64,000 nucleotides of DNA from Bradyrhizobium betae (lineage in GTDB: Bacteria; Pseudomonadota; Alphaproteobacteria; Rhizobiales; Xanthobacteraceae): positions 62,001 to 126,000 of the forward strand of contig NZ_MZXW01000050.1 of assembly GCF_004123905.1 (NCBI RefSeq). The letters are read 5' to 3'. Positions 17,494 to 25,283 of this stretch are shown one piece after another. Every line of letters begins with the position of its first letter. The first letter of the stretch is position 1. Made by a program: the position numbers and the translations under genes. Under the pieces are notes generated by a model. The model saw only the letters and a list, made by a program, of their open reading frames with translations. It searched no databases and had not been told where the DNA came from.

Positions 17494-17514
17494 GGCCGGA
17501 GCGTCCTTCCGGCC
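17494..17514. terminator. Hairpin downstream of the integrase remnant
   Basis: GGCCGGA-GCGTCCT-TCCGGCC forms a perfect 7-bp stem, 13 bp past the minus-strand stop of the integrase fragment. No T-run. It may be the old integrase terminator. Confidence 0.35.
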
Positions 17515-17526
17515 TCCTGCGGCGCT

Positions 17527-17811
17527 CTACTTAGAAGGCGCGCCCACCTTATGAATCAAGACCTTAGCGGTCTTGACGTGCGGGGAAACCAGCGCCGTTT
17601 CCGGCTTTGCTCTCGCTTCGAGCTTCAGCACCGCCGCTTCAGTGAGCCGCATGTCACGACGGAGGTCGTGCGAGTCGAGAATGGCTTCGACGTCCTTCAA
17701 CAGGTGGCCGGTCACGGCGGCGATCTCCGCTACGCTGGCGCCGGCGATTGCCGAGCGAACCACCGCCGTGCCCTTAACGTCGTGAAACGGCCGGCTTGGC
17801 GAATTCACCAC
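17527..17811 (-). pseudogene. Tyrosine recombinase (phage-type integrase) C-terminal remnant
   Basis: 94 residues remain. FHDVKGTAVV, ASVAEIAAVTGH and LKDVEAILDSHDLRRD match the last third of rhizobial tyrosine integrases, where the usual text is FHDLRGTAV...GH(S)LKDVEAILDAHYL. The conserved Arg of box II is replaced by Lys (DVKGTA), and the catalytic Tyr position (HYL) is Asp (HDL). No upstream catalytic domain is present in frame. It is therefore dead, but its place 550 bp inside the left repeat identifies the element that built the island. Confidence 0.75.
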
Positions 17812-17847
17812 CTTCGTGGCGATTCCCTTCGTCGAGGACAGGCGTTG

Positions 17848-17864
17848 GTATCCTATACGGATAC
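17848..17864. promoter_or_regulatory. Inverted repeat upstream of the GntR gene
   Basis: GTATCC-TATAC-GGATAC is a 6-bp dyad with 5-bp spacer; GGTATCC recurs at 17896-17902. The GGTAT half-site is shared with the palindrome at 18896-18915 in front of the allA-like gene. It may be an autoregulatory site of the GntR protein. Confidence 0.4.
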
Positions 17865-18032
17865 ACCCGGTTTATTGCGGAATCGGATCCAAAACGGTAT
17901 CCTCTGCAGCGAGAGAGGCGGTCGTGGCAGTTGGGGTCGCGCGGCCGGCGCGTCCCTTCGACGTGATGCGTCTCGACAAGCCGAGTCGGCACGACTATCA
18001 ATCTGCGATTGGCGATGCCGCGAGGATCGAAC

Positions 18033-18761
18033 GTGACCAGGCCAACTGCGCGTAAGCACCTTTCCGCCACTGCTTCTGCGCGCAAAACCGCAGCGCCAAG
18101 GCGTTCCCGCTCCGAGGGCAGTGTCACTGAGGCGACCTATAGAAGGCTTCTTGACTTAATCGAACTGCGGCAACTCGCGCCGGGTGAGGTGATCGAGGAA
18201 CGCCGCCTGGCGCTACGGCTCAAGGTGTCACGCACGCCCCTGCGCGCGGGAATCAGCCGCCTGCTCGGTGAGGGCAGGCTGGAGCAGCTTTCGAACGGCT
18301 CGGTCATCGTGCGCAACATCGGGATCGCCGAGCTGCTCGAGCTGATCCATTTGCGGCTGATTCTCGAGAGCGAAGCCGCCTCACTTGCGGCGACCCGCAT
18401 CGGCCTGGATATCCTTCAGCCAATCAAGGCCAACTTGGAGAAGATCCTGGCGACCGCCGAGATCACCAAGGCCAAGCATTGGACGCTGGACGATGAAATC
18501 CACGACCAGATCGCCGGCAATTGCGGCAACCGGTCGTTGGCCGCGCTGATCGGCGAGACCCGCCGCAAGATCAGGATGTGCAACGTGGAACGACGTCCCG
18601 AACGGCTCTTGCCAGCATGTCGCGAGCATCTCGCCATCGTGGATGCCATCATCCAGCGCGACGCGGCTGTGGCGCGCCACGCCATGATTCAGCATCTCAC
18701 CAACGTCCGCCAAGGCATGCTGGAAACCTTCGGAATCTTCCTGCCCGACAGCCACGGCTGA
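18033..18761 (+). CDS. GntR-family transcriptional regulator, FCD subfamily
   Basis: About 242 residues from GTG 18033, chosen because GAGGA lies 7 bp upstream; ATG 18015 is an alternative. The N-terminal winged helix includes LRLKVSRTPLRAGISRLLGEG. The C-terminal all-helical FCD ligand domain has HLRLILESEAASLAA, DDEIHDQIA, CREHLAIVDAI and ARHAMIQHL, where Asp/His residues form the usual metal site. It lies just upstream of, and parallel to, the ureide gene run, and a perfect palindrome separates them, so it probably represses that operon and responds to a ureide or related carboxylate. Confidence 0.88.
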   Translation: MTRPTARKHLSATASARKTAAPRRSRSEGSVTEATYRRLLDLIELRQLAPGEVIEERRLALRLKVSRTPLRAGISRLLGEGRLEQLSNGSVIVRNIGIAELLELIHLRLILESEAASLAATRIGLDILQPIKANLEKILATAEITKAKHWTLDDEIHDQIAGNCGNRSLAALIGETRRKIRMCNVERRPERLLPACREHLAIVDAIIQRDAAVARHAMIQHLTNVRQGMLETFGIFLPDSHG

Positions 18762-18872
18762 TCGCCACTGCGGCACCGGTATCCGCGGACGGCCGCTCAG
18801 GTGTAAAGCAATCTGCTCAATTTTTTGTCGGCGATCGCCGCGCATGTGTTCATGGGGCCGCAATGGCTGCGC

Positions 18873-18915
18873 TTGACACGATAAATCCCCTGGGCTCCAA
18901 TGGTATACCATTGGA
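18873..18915 (+). promoter_or_regulatory. Promoter -35 element with perfect 20-bp operator palindrome
   Basis: TTGACA at 18873-18878 is followed, 17 bp later, by TCCAATGGTATACCATTGGA (18896-18915), a perfect 20-bp palindrome placed where the -10 box should be. Its GTATAC core is common in FCD/GntR operators. It stands between the GntR gene and the allA-like gene, so binding there would block the promoter of the ureide operon. Confidence 0.65.
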
Positions 18916-18968
18916 ATAACAAAGTTGGTCGCCTTGATGTGTGTCCTTGCCAGGGATCTCAATTTTCG

Positions 18969-19475
18969 ATGATGGGCTCGCCTTCCTATACGATCTCGGT
19001 CGAGCCGCTGTCCGCGGCCGCGTTTGCTCCCTTCGGCGACGTGGCGTCGCGCCCGACCGGCGAGCGGCGGCGGTATCTGCCGACAATGCTAAACCGTGCC
19101 GACGAAGCGCAATCGTTCTCGTTCTGGATCAGCAGCGCGGCCGCGCTCCGGCGCCTGCCGCTGCGGGCGACCACGCTGGAGCGGCATCCGTATTCGGCTC
19201 AGACATTTGTCCCGCTCGGCTCTGCGCGCTACCTTGCCGTGGTCTGTGGCGCGGACCCCGGCGGCGAACCCGACCTGACGACGCTGAGAGGATTTGTTGC
19301 CGGTCCCGAACACATCGTCACCTATGCGCGCAACGTCTGGCATCATCCGATGACGGTGCTCGACGCGCCCATGGAATTCGCGGTGGCGATGGGAGTTACA
19401 GGTCGGCAGGATGACGACGTCTTCTTCGATCTCGATGCCGAAGTGATTGTCGTGATGCCGGCGGCGGCATTCTGA
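18969..19475 (+). CDS. allA: Ureidoglycolate lyase (AllA family)
   Basis: 168 residues from ATG 18969 (a second ATG follows directly); the in-frame reading from 18900 begins inside the operator and is rejected. AllA-type features: FAPFGDVASRPTG at the N-terminus, RHPYSAQTFVPLGSARYLAVV (the cupin core seen in this family), and ARNVWHHPMTVLD. The enzyme splits ureidoglycolate into glyoxylate and urea. First gene of the ureide run. The urea released could be hydrolysed by the urease encoded in the same island. Confidence 0.85.
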   Translation: MMGSPSYTISVEPLSAAAFAPFGDVASRPTGERRRYLPTMLNRADEAQSFSFWISSAAALRRLPLRATTLERHPYSAQTFVPLGSARYLAVVCGADPGGEPDLTTLRGFVAGPEHIVTYARNVWHHPMTVLDAPMEFAVAMGVTGRQDDDVFFDLDAEVIVVMPAAAF

Positions 19476-19487
19476 GGAGCGACCGTC

Positions 19488-20405
19488 ATGACGGTGCAGA
19501 GTTCCCATGATCGTGATTTCGTCGGCTATGGACGCAATCCTCCGGATCCGAAATGGCCGGATGGTGCGCGGATCGCGCTGAACATCTGCATCAACTATGA
19601 AGAGGGCTCCGAGGCCTCGTTGGCCGATGGCGACGGTTTCACCGAGACGGCGCTGACCGAGGGCGGCGGTGGCTTCGAGGGCAGGGATCTCGCCGCGGAG
19701 TCGATGTTCGAATACGGCAGCCGGATCGGCTTCTGGCGGCTGATCCGGCTGCTGTCCGAACGGAATATGACGGCGACGGTCATGGGGTGTGCGCTTGCGC
19801 TGGAGCGCAATCCGGATGCGGTCGCGGCCATCCGCGAGCACGGATACGATGTGTGCGCGCATGGCTGGCGCTGGGAGCGGCATCAGCATCTCGGCGAGGA
19901 TGAGGAGCGCGAGCGGATCCGCAAGACCGTGGCAAGCCTGACGCGGACGATCGGCGAGCGGCCGCTCGGCTGGTATTGCCGATATGGCGCCGGCGTGAAC
20001 ACCCGCCGGCTCGTGGTCGAGGAGGGAGGCTTCCTCTACGATTCCGACGCCTATAATGACGAGTTGCCGTACTGGACGAGCGTCTCGGCCAAGCCGCATC
20101 TGATCGTGCCCTATGGCCTCGTCAACAACGATGCCAAGTTCATGCGCGGCGCGATGGCGACCGCGGACGATTTCTTCGCCTATCTGAGAGACGCGTTCGA
20201 CATGCTCCATGCGGAAGGCGCCACCGCGCCGAAGATGATGTCGGTCGGCCTGCATACTCGGATCGCCGGCCATCCGGGCCGGGCCGCAGGCCTTGCACGC
20301 TTTCTCGATCATGTCGCCACCCGCGAGGCCGTGTGGGTCTGCCGGCGCGCGGACATCGCCCGGCACTGGATCGCCACCCATCCTGCACAACCTGGACAGT
20401 CGTGA
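19488..20405 (+). CDS. puuE: Polysaccharide deacetylase-family allantoinase-like enzyme (PuuE type)
   Basis: 305 residues, the length of PuuE-type cofactor-independent allantoinases, not of cell-wall deacetylases. It has the family start YGRNPPDPKWPDGARIALNI and CINYEEGSEASLADGD, then GYDVCAHGWRWERHQHL and GERPLGWYCRYGAGVNTRRL. No secretion signal, so it is cytoplasmic. It would open the hydantoin ring of allantoin to allantoate. With AllA it covers two steps of ureide breakdown; the allantoate amidohydrolase is not in the window. Spaced 12 bp after allA. Confidence 0.83.
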   Translation: MTVQSSHDRDFVGYGRNPPDPKWPDGARIALNICINYEEGSEASLADGDGFTETALTEGGGGFEGRDLAAESMFEYGSRIGFWRLIRLLSERNMTATVMGCALALERNPDAVAAIREHGYDVCAHGWRWERHQHLGEDEERERIRKTVASLTRTIGERPLGWYCRYGAGVNTRRLVVEEGGFLYDSDAYNDELPYWTSVSAKPHLIVPYGLVNNDAKFMRGAMATADDFFAYLRDAFDMLHAEGATAPKMMSVGLHTRIAGHPGRAAGLARFLDHVATREAVWVCRRADIARHWIATHPAQPGQS

Positions 20406-20425
20406 CCCATGGAAGGACCAGACCG

Positions 20426-21292
20426 ATGACACTCCGATCAAAGCTTGTTGCAATCGCGCTGGTTCTCGGCGGGGTTCAGATTGCGATCCGGGCGAATGCC
20501 CAAGAGGCGGACCATCCTTCCGAGAAGCCGCTGGTGGTGGCGTCCGACTTCGGCGTCGCGCCCTGGATGGTGCGGGGTACCAGCGGACCCGAGGGCTTCG
20601 GCGCTGATCTGATCAATGAGATCGGCAAGGACCTCGGCCGACCGAAGGTCGAGATCGTGGATATCAATTTCTCCGGGCTGTTTGCCGCGCTATTTGCCAA
20701 ACGGGTCGAGTTCCTGGTCAATCCGCTGAATCTGACGGCGGAGCGCTCCGAGCGGATGCTCTATACCGAGCCGCTGTTCACGACCGGAAACGGCTTTCTC
20801 GTTCGCGTGGCCGACGAGATGAAGGGCTTCGAGGATCTCAAAGGCAAGAGCGTCGCGGTGAACAGGGGCACCATTTCCGACACCTGGGCAACCGCGAATG
20901 CCGAGAAGTACGGGTTTGAAGTGCAGCGGTACGACACGTTTCCGGACAGTGTGCAGGCTATCCTGACGCGGCGCGCCTTCACGGCGCTGAACGAAATTCC
21001 GACAACCGTTTACGCTGCCAGCCAGAACAAGGCGATCAAGGTCGGCTACAAGGATTTCAGCGGCCGTAACTTTGCATATGCGTTTCGTCTGGAAGACGTC
21101 GAGTATCGCAACAAGGTCGAGAACGTCATCGAATGCATGAAGCTCGACGGACGTCTCCGCAAGCTGCACGAGAAGTGGTACGGCGCGGCTCCGGACGCAG
21201 GCTCGGCGATCGAGACGGTGTTCTTCGGCTACGGCCCTCCTGGCTTCAAGGGGTTCGAACCCACCGCCCACGTTCCGGCCTGCAAGAAGTAG
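20426..21292 (+). CDS. ABC transporter substrate-binding protein, family 3
   Basis: 288 residues from ATG 20426; a longer frame from 20333 overlaps the deacetylase and is rejected. Signal peptide ends near ANAQ. The mature domain has family-3 elements: FSGLFAALFAKRVEFLVNPLN, TAERSERMLYTEPLF and LKGKSVAVNRGTISDTWA. It likely brings a ureide (allantoin/allantoate) or related compound to the two permeases that follow. Cys occurs near the C-terminus (VPACKK) and in VIECMKLDGR, possibly a disulfide. Confidence 0.9.
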   Translation: MTLRSKLVAIALVLGGVQIAIRANAQEADHPSEKPLVVASDFGVAPWMVRGTSGPEGFGADLINEIGKDLGRPKVEIVDINFSGLFAALFAKRVEFLVNPLNLTAERSERMLYTEPLFTTGNGFLVRVADEMKGFEDLKGKSVAVNRGTISDTWATANAEKYGFEVQRYDTFPDSVQAILTRRAFTALNEIPTTVYAASQNKAIKVGYKDFSGRNFAYAFRLEDVEYRNKVENVIECMKLDGRLRKLHEKWYGAAPDAGSAIETVFFGYGPPGFKGFEPTAHVPACKK

Positions 21293-21300
21293 ATACGACA

Positions 21301-21323
21301 GCCGGACCGTTTCGCGGTCCGGC
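21301..21323 (+). terminator. Perfect hairpin after the binding-protein gene
   Basis: GCCGGACCG-TTTCG-CGGTCCGGC is a perfect 9-bp stem with 5-nt loop beginning 8 bp after the stop. It mirrors the hairpin after the binding-protein gene at 13802-14629, and likely stabilises the upstream mRNA or dampens readthrough to the permeases. Confidence 0.65.
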
Positions 21324-21342
21324 CACCGGATGATGGCAGCCG

Positions 21343-22014
21343 ATGGACCGCATTCTGGAATACTATTTCAATCCCAAAGTCATCGCGCAGGCATTTCCGG
21401 ATGTGCTGGCGGGTTTCCGCGTGACGGTCGCGGTGGCGCTGCTGATTATCGTGTTTGGTATCGCGATCGGTTTGTTGCTGGCCCTGTTGCGTTGCGCCAA
21501 CTTGCGGTTCTTGAATGCGCTGATCATCGTCTATGTGGATGTGTTGCGGACGCTGCCGCAGCTCGTCATTATTGTCTTCATCTATTTCGGCCTGCCGTAC
21601 GTGGGCCTCACGCTGTCGCCGTTCGTCACCACCGTGCTGTCGCTAGCCATGGTGCTGTCCGCGTTCAGCAGCGAGATCTTCTGGTCTGCCATCATGGCAG
21701 TGCCGCGTGGGCAATGGGATGCCGCAAGCGCGCTGGGGTTCGGGCCGGTACGCACGCTCCTGCAGATCATCCTGCCGCAAGCTGTTCGGCTGTCGGTTCC
21801 GCTGCTGACCAATCGGGCGATATCGATCAGCAAGGGCACCGCGCTCGGCACCGCGGTGTCGCTGCCGGAGACACTGGGCCAGGCCCAGAGCGTGACCGCG
21901 ATCGTCGCCAATCCTTCGCCGCTGACGCTCGCTGCCGCATTCTACGTCCTCTTCTTCCTTCCGCTCGTGGTCGCGAGCCGATGGATCGAGCGGCGATCCG
22001 GCCGGGGACGGTGA
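21343..22014 (+). CDS. Polar amino acid-type ABC transporter permease 1
   Basis: A 223-residue permease with the VYVDVLRTLPQLVIIVFIYFG signature and EAA-like loop AIMAVPRGQWDAASALGFG. Several hydrophobic membrane segments and a basic C-terminus (RRSGRGR). Follows the binding protein and hairpin; 10 bp before the second permease. Confidence 0.9.
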   Translation: MDRILEYYFNPKVIAQAFPDVLAGFRVTVAVALLIIVFGIAIGLLLALLRCANLRFLNALIIVYVDVLRTLPQLVIIVFIYFGLPYVGLTLSPFVTTVLSLAMVLSAFSSEIFWSAIMAVPRGQWDAASALGFGPVRTLLQIILPQAVRLSVPLLTNRAISISKGTALGTAVSLPETLGQAQSVTAIVANPSPLTLAAAFYVLFFLPLVVASRWIERRSGRGR

Positions 22015-22024
22015 GGAGAACGCC

Positions 22025-22696
22025 ATGCAGGCGCTGTTGGACAATTTCGCCGATATTGACGCCTTGATGCGGGTCTACCCGCTGCTGCTACAGGGGCTGC
22101 TCTACACCGCACTGCTGGCGGCGGTGGCGCTGCCGCTTGGCTTGCTGCTTGGCCTTGTCGTCGCGGTGGCCTACAGCTTCCACCATCGCTGGGTGAACAT
22201 CGCACTGCTGGTCTATATCGACCTGTTCCGGGCGTTCCCCGTGGTAGTGCTGCTGATCCTGGTGTTTTACGGTCTGCCGTTCCTGGGCCTGACGCTGGGC
22301 GGATTTGCCGCCGCGGTGTTCGCGATCGTGCTCAACAATTCCGGGTACTATGGCGAAATCTTTCGTGCCGGCATCGAATCGGTGCCGCGCGGCCAGTACG
22401 ATGCGGCGCGCGCCCTCGGTTTCAAGCCGTTGCATGTGGTGGTCTACATCGTGCTGCCGCAGGCGGTGCGCAATGTGCTGGCGCCGCTGGCGAGCAACTC
22501 GCTCGAACTGATCAAGACCACATCAATCGGCGCGCTCGTCGCGCTGCCCGAACTGCTGCGTTCGGCGCGGGTCGCCCAGGAGCAGACTTACAACCCCACG
22601 CCGCTGATGGCGGCCGCGGTGATTTTCTTCGTGCTGCTGTACCCTATCGCCCGCTGGGTGGCGCGCCTGGAACGGCAGGCTTTGGTGTCAAGGTAG
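22025..22696 (+). CDS. Polar amino acid-type ABC transporter permease 2
   Basis: 223 residues with the signature VYIDLFRAFPVVVLLILVFYG and EAA-like loop AGIESVPRGQYDAARALGFK. It starts with GGAGAACGCC just upstream. Forms the channel with the preceding permease. The transporter's own ATPase gene lies at 24465 but is broken. Confidence 0.9.
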   Translation: MQALLDNFADIDALMRVYPLLLQGLLYTALLAAVALPLGLLLGLVVAVAYSFHHRWVNIALLVYIDLFRAFPVVVLLILVFYGLPFLGLTLGGFAAAVFAIVLNNSGYYGEIFRAGIESVPRGQYDAARALGFKPLHVVVYIVLPQAVRNVLAPLASNSLELIKTTSIGALVALPELLRSARVAQEQTYNPTPLMAAAVIFFVLLYPIARWVARLERQALVSR

Positions 22697-22699
22697 GCC

Positions 22700-23695
22700 A
22701 TGGCGATCCTGATCACAGGCGGTGCCGGGTTCATCGGTCTTGCGTTGGCTGAGCATTTGCTGGCCGCGGGCCGGTCCGTGGTGCTGTTTGACCTGGCCGC
22801 GCCCCCTGCGGACGTCATGGCGCGGCCAGAGCTCGCAGGCGCTCGGTGGATCACCGGCGATGTCAGACGCCGCGCCGATGTCGATGCGGCGCTTGCGACC
22901 ATACCGATCGAGCTCGTGATCCACGCGGCGGCGGTGACGCCGAACGAGATGCGGGAACGTACCGATGCGCGCGGAATCATTGATGTCAATATCGGCGGGA
23001 CCGTCAACCTGATGGAGCGGGTCGTCGCTTGTGGCGGCATCCGCCGCGTCGTCGTGTTGAGCTCGGTTGCTGTGTACGGCTTCTCCTCACCCGCGCAGTC
23101 GGGCTTTTTCGAGGAAGAGACCAGCCATCCGGCGCCTGCGGCGCTTTATGGCATCAGCAAGCTTGCGGCGGAGCAGGTGGCGCAGAGGATTGCGCATCTT
23201 CACGGTTGCGATACGCGGATCGTCCGGCTCGGCCCGGTCTATGGGCGCTGGGAGCTGCCAACCTCGGTGCGCGATGCGCTCAGCCCGCACCATCAGGTCC
23301 TTCAGGCACTGCGAAACGGTCAGGAGGCGATCCTGCCGCGCCTGATGCGCGCCGACTGGATCTACTCCCGCGATGCAGCGGCCGGCATAGCCGCGGTCGC
23401 CATGGCGTCAGCTCTTGGTCATGCGATCTACCATGTCGGCGGCGGCAGGCTGTCCGACCTGCCGGACTGGTGCCGCACGCTGGCAAGCCGGTTTCCGGAT
23501 TTCCGCTGGCGGTGCGCCGAGCCAGGTGAGCCAGCCGGTATTGTCTACAATCTGCCGGTCGATCGCGCGCCACTGAGCATCGCGCGTCTGGTGCGTGATA
23601 CCGGATTCGATCTGGCCTACCCGGTGGGCGCGGCGGTTGCGGATTATTTGTCCTGGGCGAGGCTCGATCGCCCGGCATCGGGAGGCGTATCATGA
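22700..23695 (+). CDS. NAD-dependent epimerase/dehydratase family protein (extended SDR)
   Basis: 331 residues. The Rossmann motif is TGGAGFIGLALAEHLLAAG; the catalytic Tyr-Lys pair is in YGISKLAAEQ, with the Ser in VVLSSVAVYGFSS. Most similar in layout to nucleotide-sugar epimerases and uronate/erythronate dehydrogenases. In this operon it is more likely a catabolic dehydrogenase than a glycan enzyme. Starts 3 bp after the permease; its stop overlaps the next SDR start (ATGA). Confidence 0.85.
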   Translation: MAILITGGAGFIGLALAEHLLAAGRSVVLFDLAAPPADVMARPELAGARWITGDVRRRADVDAALATIPIELVIHAAAVTPNEMRERTDARGIIDVNIGGTVNLMERVVACGGIRRVVVLSSVAVYGFSSPAQSGFFEEETSHPAPAALYGISKLAAEQVAQRIAHLHGCDTRIVRLGPVYGRWELPTSVRDALSPHHQVLQALRNGQEAILPRLMRADWIYSRDAAAGIAAVAMASALGHAIYHVGGGRLSDLPDWCRTLASRFPDFRWRCAEPGEPAGIVYNLPVDRAPLSIARLVRDTGFDLAYPVGAAVADYLSWARLDRPASGGVS

Positions 23696-24468
23696 CGGGG
23701 CGGCTGCTGGGCAAATCGATTGTGATCACGGGCGCCTCATCCGGGATCGGACGCGCCATCGCATGCCGCTTCGCGGCCGAAGGTGCGCGTCTGGTGCTCG
23801 CCGACATCACCACCGACGTTCGTGAGGGAGGTGTGCCGACCATAGAGCGGTTGCGCGCGGACGGCTGCGAGGCGGAGTTCATCTGCACCGATGTCTCATC
23901 GGAGGCTGATGCGAGGCGGGCGATTGCGCTAGCGGTGGAAAGGTTCGGCCGGCTCGATGGTCTCGTCAACAACGCGGCCATCGGCATCGGCAAACCGCTG
24001 CTCGAGGCGAGCCTTGCGGAGTGGAACAGGGTCTTTGCGGTAAACCTCACTGGCGTCTTCCTCATGAGCAGGGCCGCGGTTGCGGCGATGCTGGAGCAGG
24101 AGGTTCGCGATGGCGTTCGCGGCCGTATCGTCAATATTTCATCCCAGCATGGCATGATCGCCTGTCCGGAGGACATTGCCTACGGCACCTCGAAGGCGGG
24201 CGTCGTCTACATTACCCGACAGATCGCGGCGGACTATGCGAAGGATCATATCATCTGCAATGCGGTAGCGCCCGGCAAGATCGTGACCGGAAAGCCGGGG
24301 CGTGCCGCCGAGCCGCGTTGGATGGATTATTCCCGTAGCCGCACGCCAATGCCGCGCCTGGGCGTGCCAGACGATGTGGCCAATACGGCGCTGTTCCTGG
24401 CGTCCGACGACGCCACCTTCATCACCGGCGAGAACATTCTCGTCGACGGCGGCTGGATGGCCGCATGA
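23692..24468 (+). CDS. Short-chain dehydrogenase/reductase (classical SDR)
   Basis: 258 residues. TGASSGIGRAIA cofactor site, NNAA motif, NISSQHG with the catalytic Ser, YGTSKAG with Tyr and Lys, and the end GENILVDGGWMA. All catalytic residues are intact. Asp in LVLADI after beta2 suggests NAD preference. It overlaps the upstream epimerase by 4 bp and the downstream ATPase remnant by 4 bp, so it is translationally coupled. Substrate unknown. Confidence 0.88.
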   Translation: MTGRLLGKSIVITGASSGIGRAIACRFAAEGARLVLADITTDVREGGVPTIERLRADGCEAEFICTDVSSEADARRAIALAVERFGRLDGLVNNAAIGIGKPLLEASLAEWNRVFAVNLTGVFLMSRAAVAAMLEQEVRDGVRGRIVNISSQHGMIACPEDIAYGTSKAGVVYITRQIAADYAKDHIICNAVAPGKIVTGKPGRAAEPRWMDYSRSRTPMPRLGVPDDVANTALFLASDDATFITGENILVDGGWMAA

Positions 24469-24883
24469 CAATCGCGGAGACATCGATGATCCAGGACCCC
24501 GCAACCGTAGCGCCCGTGATCGACTTGCAAGGCGTCAGCAAATGGTACGGCACGACTCAGGTGCTGAAGGGAATCGACTTCCGCGTGGCGCGTGGCGCGT
24601 GGCGAGCGCGTGGTCGTGTGTGGGCCGTCGGGCTCCGGCAAATCGACCATGATCCGCTGCATCAATCGGCTAAAGGACCACCGGGAGGGAAAGATCATCG
24701 TCAACGGGGTGGAACTCGACCACACCACCAGGAACGTCGACATGGTGCGCCGCGACGTCGGGATGGTGTTCCAGCAGTTCAACCTGTTCCCGCACCTGAC
24801 CGTACTTCAGAACCTGATGATCGCGCCGGTCAAGATCCGTAAGGTCCCCAAGCCTGAAGCCGAGGCGACGGCGCGTCGGTACC
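24465..24883 (+). pseudogene. ABC transporter ATP-binding protein, frameshifted and truncated (GlnQ/HisP family)
   Basis: The frame from 24465 gives DLQGVSKWYGTTQVLKGIDF and RVARG, then shifts. The next frame resumes as RGERVVVCGPSGSGKSTMIRC (Walker A) and runs to FQQFNLFPHLTVLQNLMIAP and KPEAEATARRY, where homology ends at about 24883. Three tandem copies of GCGTGGC sit at the break; removing one restores RVARGERVVVCG exactly. The signature, Walker B and the rest are absent. This ATPase cannot work even if the frame were restored. The importer upstream must borrow an ATPase (the homologue at 14690 is a candidate). Confidence 0.9.
24583..24603 (+). repeat. Tandem 7-bp repeat (GCGTGGC x3) causing a frameshift
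   Basis: Three perfect contiguous copies of GCGTGGC in the ABC ATPase remnant. Two copies would keep the reading frame with a normal protein sequence; the third shifts it by +7 (+1). This is the pattern of slipped-strand expansion. Confidence 0.9.
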
Positions 24884-25283
24884 GTCCAGCATCGCCTGCA
24901 TCGCGGGCTCCCCGGATTGGATGGCGCTGCGATTTGCTTCTTGACCTCCTCCGCCTGTTGGGAAAGCGCGCGGCCGGCTTCTCTTCCAGACAACGTCAGC
25001 CGCGGCCGCTTGGAAGAAATTGGGCGCCAGCATCCGCGACTTTCCTGCTAGATTGCACCCGAAGACGCTCTGCCAGCCACTGCCCGTGTAGTGCTCGCTT
25101 CCGTGTGTTGCTTCAGATCCGAATGCCTATGTTACCCGTCCACTCATCGACTCGTTGGCCGTGCGAAGCCGCTTCCGCCGCGAGAGCGTAGACACCGCCC
25201 CCTGCGGCTATCACGGCCGCCCAGCCCAACGTCACGCCAGTTCCATTGATGCTGCGGCAATTTCCAAAGTATAACCGCTGTCG
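24884..25283. other. Gene-free stretch after the ATPase truncation
   Basis: No intact gene. On the minus strand, interrupted frames read SGREAGRALSQQAEEVKKQI and, shifted, IQSGEPAMQAMLDGTDA, which together could be a coiled-coil C-terminus (chemoreceptor-like) with a frameshift; this is a weak guess. The abrupt change from ATPase to unrelated sequence at about 24883 marks an old deletion or recombination junction. Confidence 0.35.
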
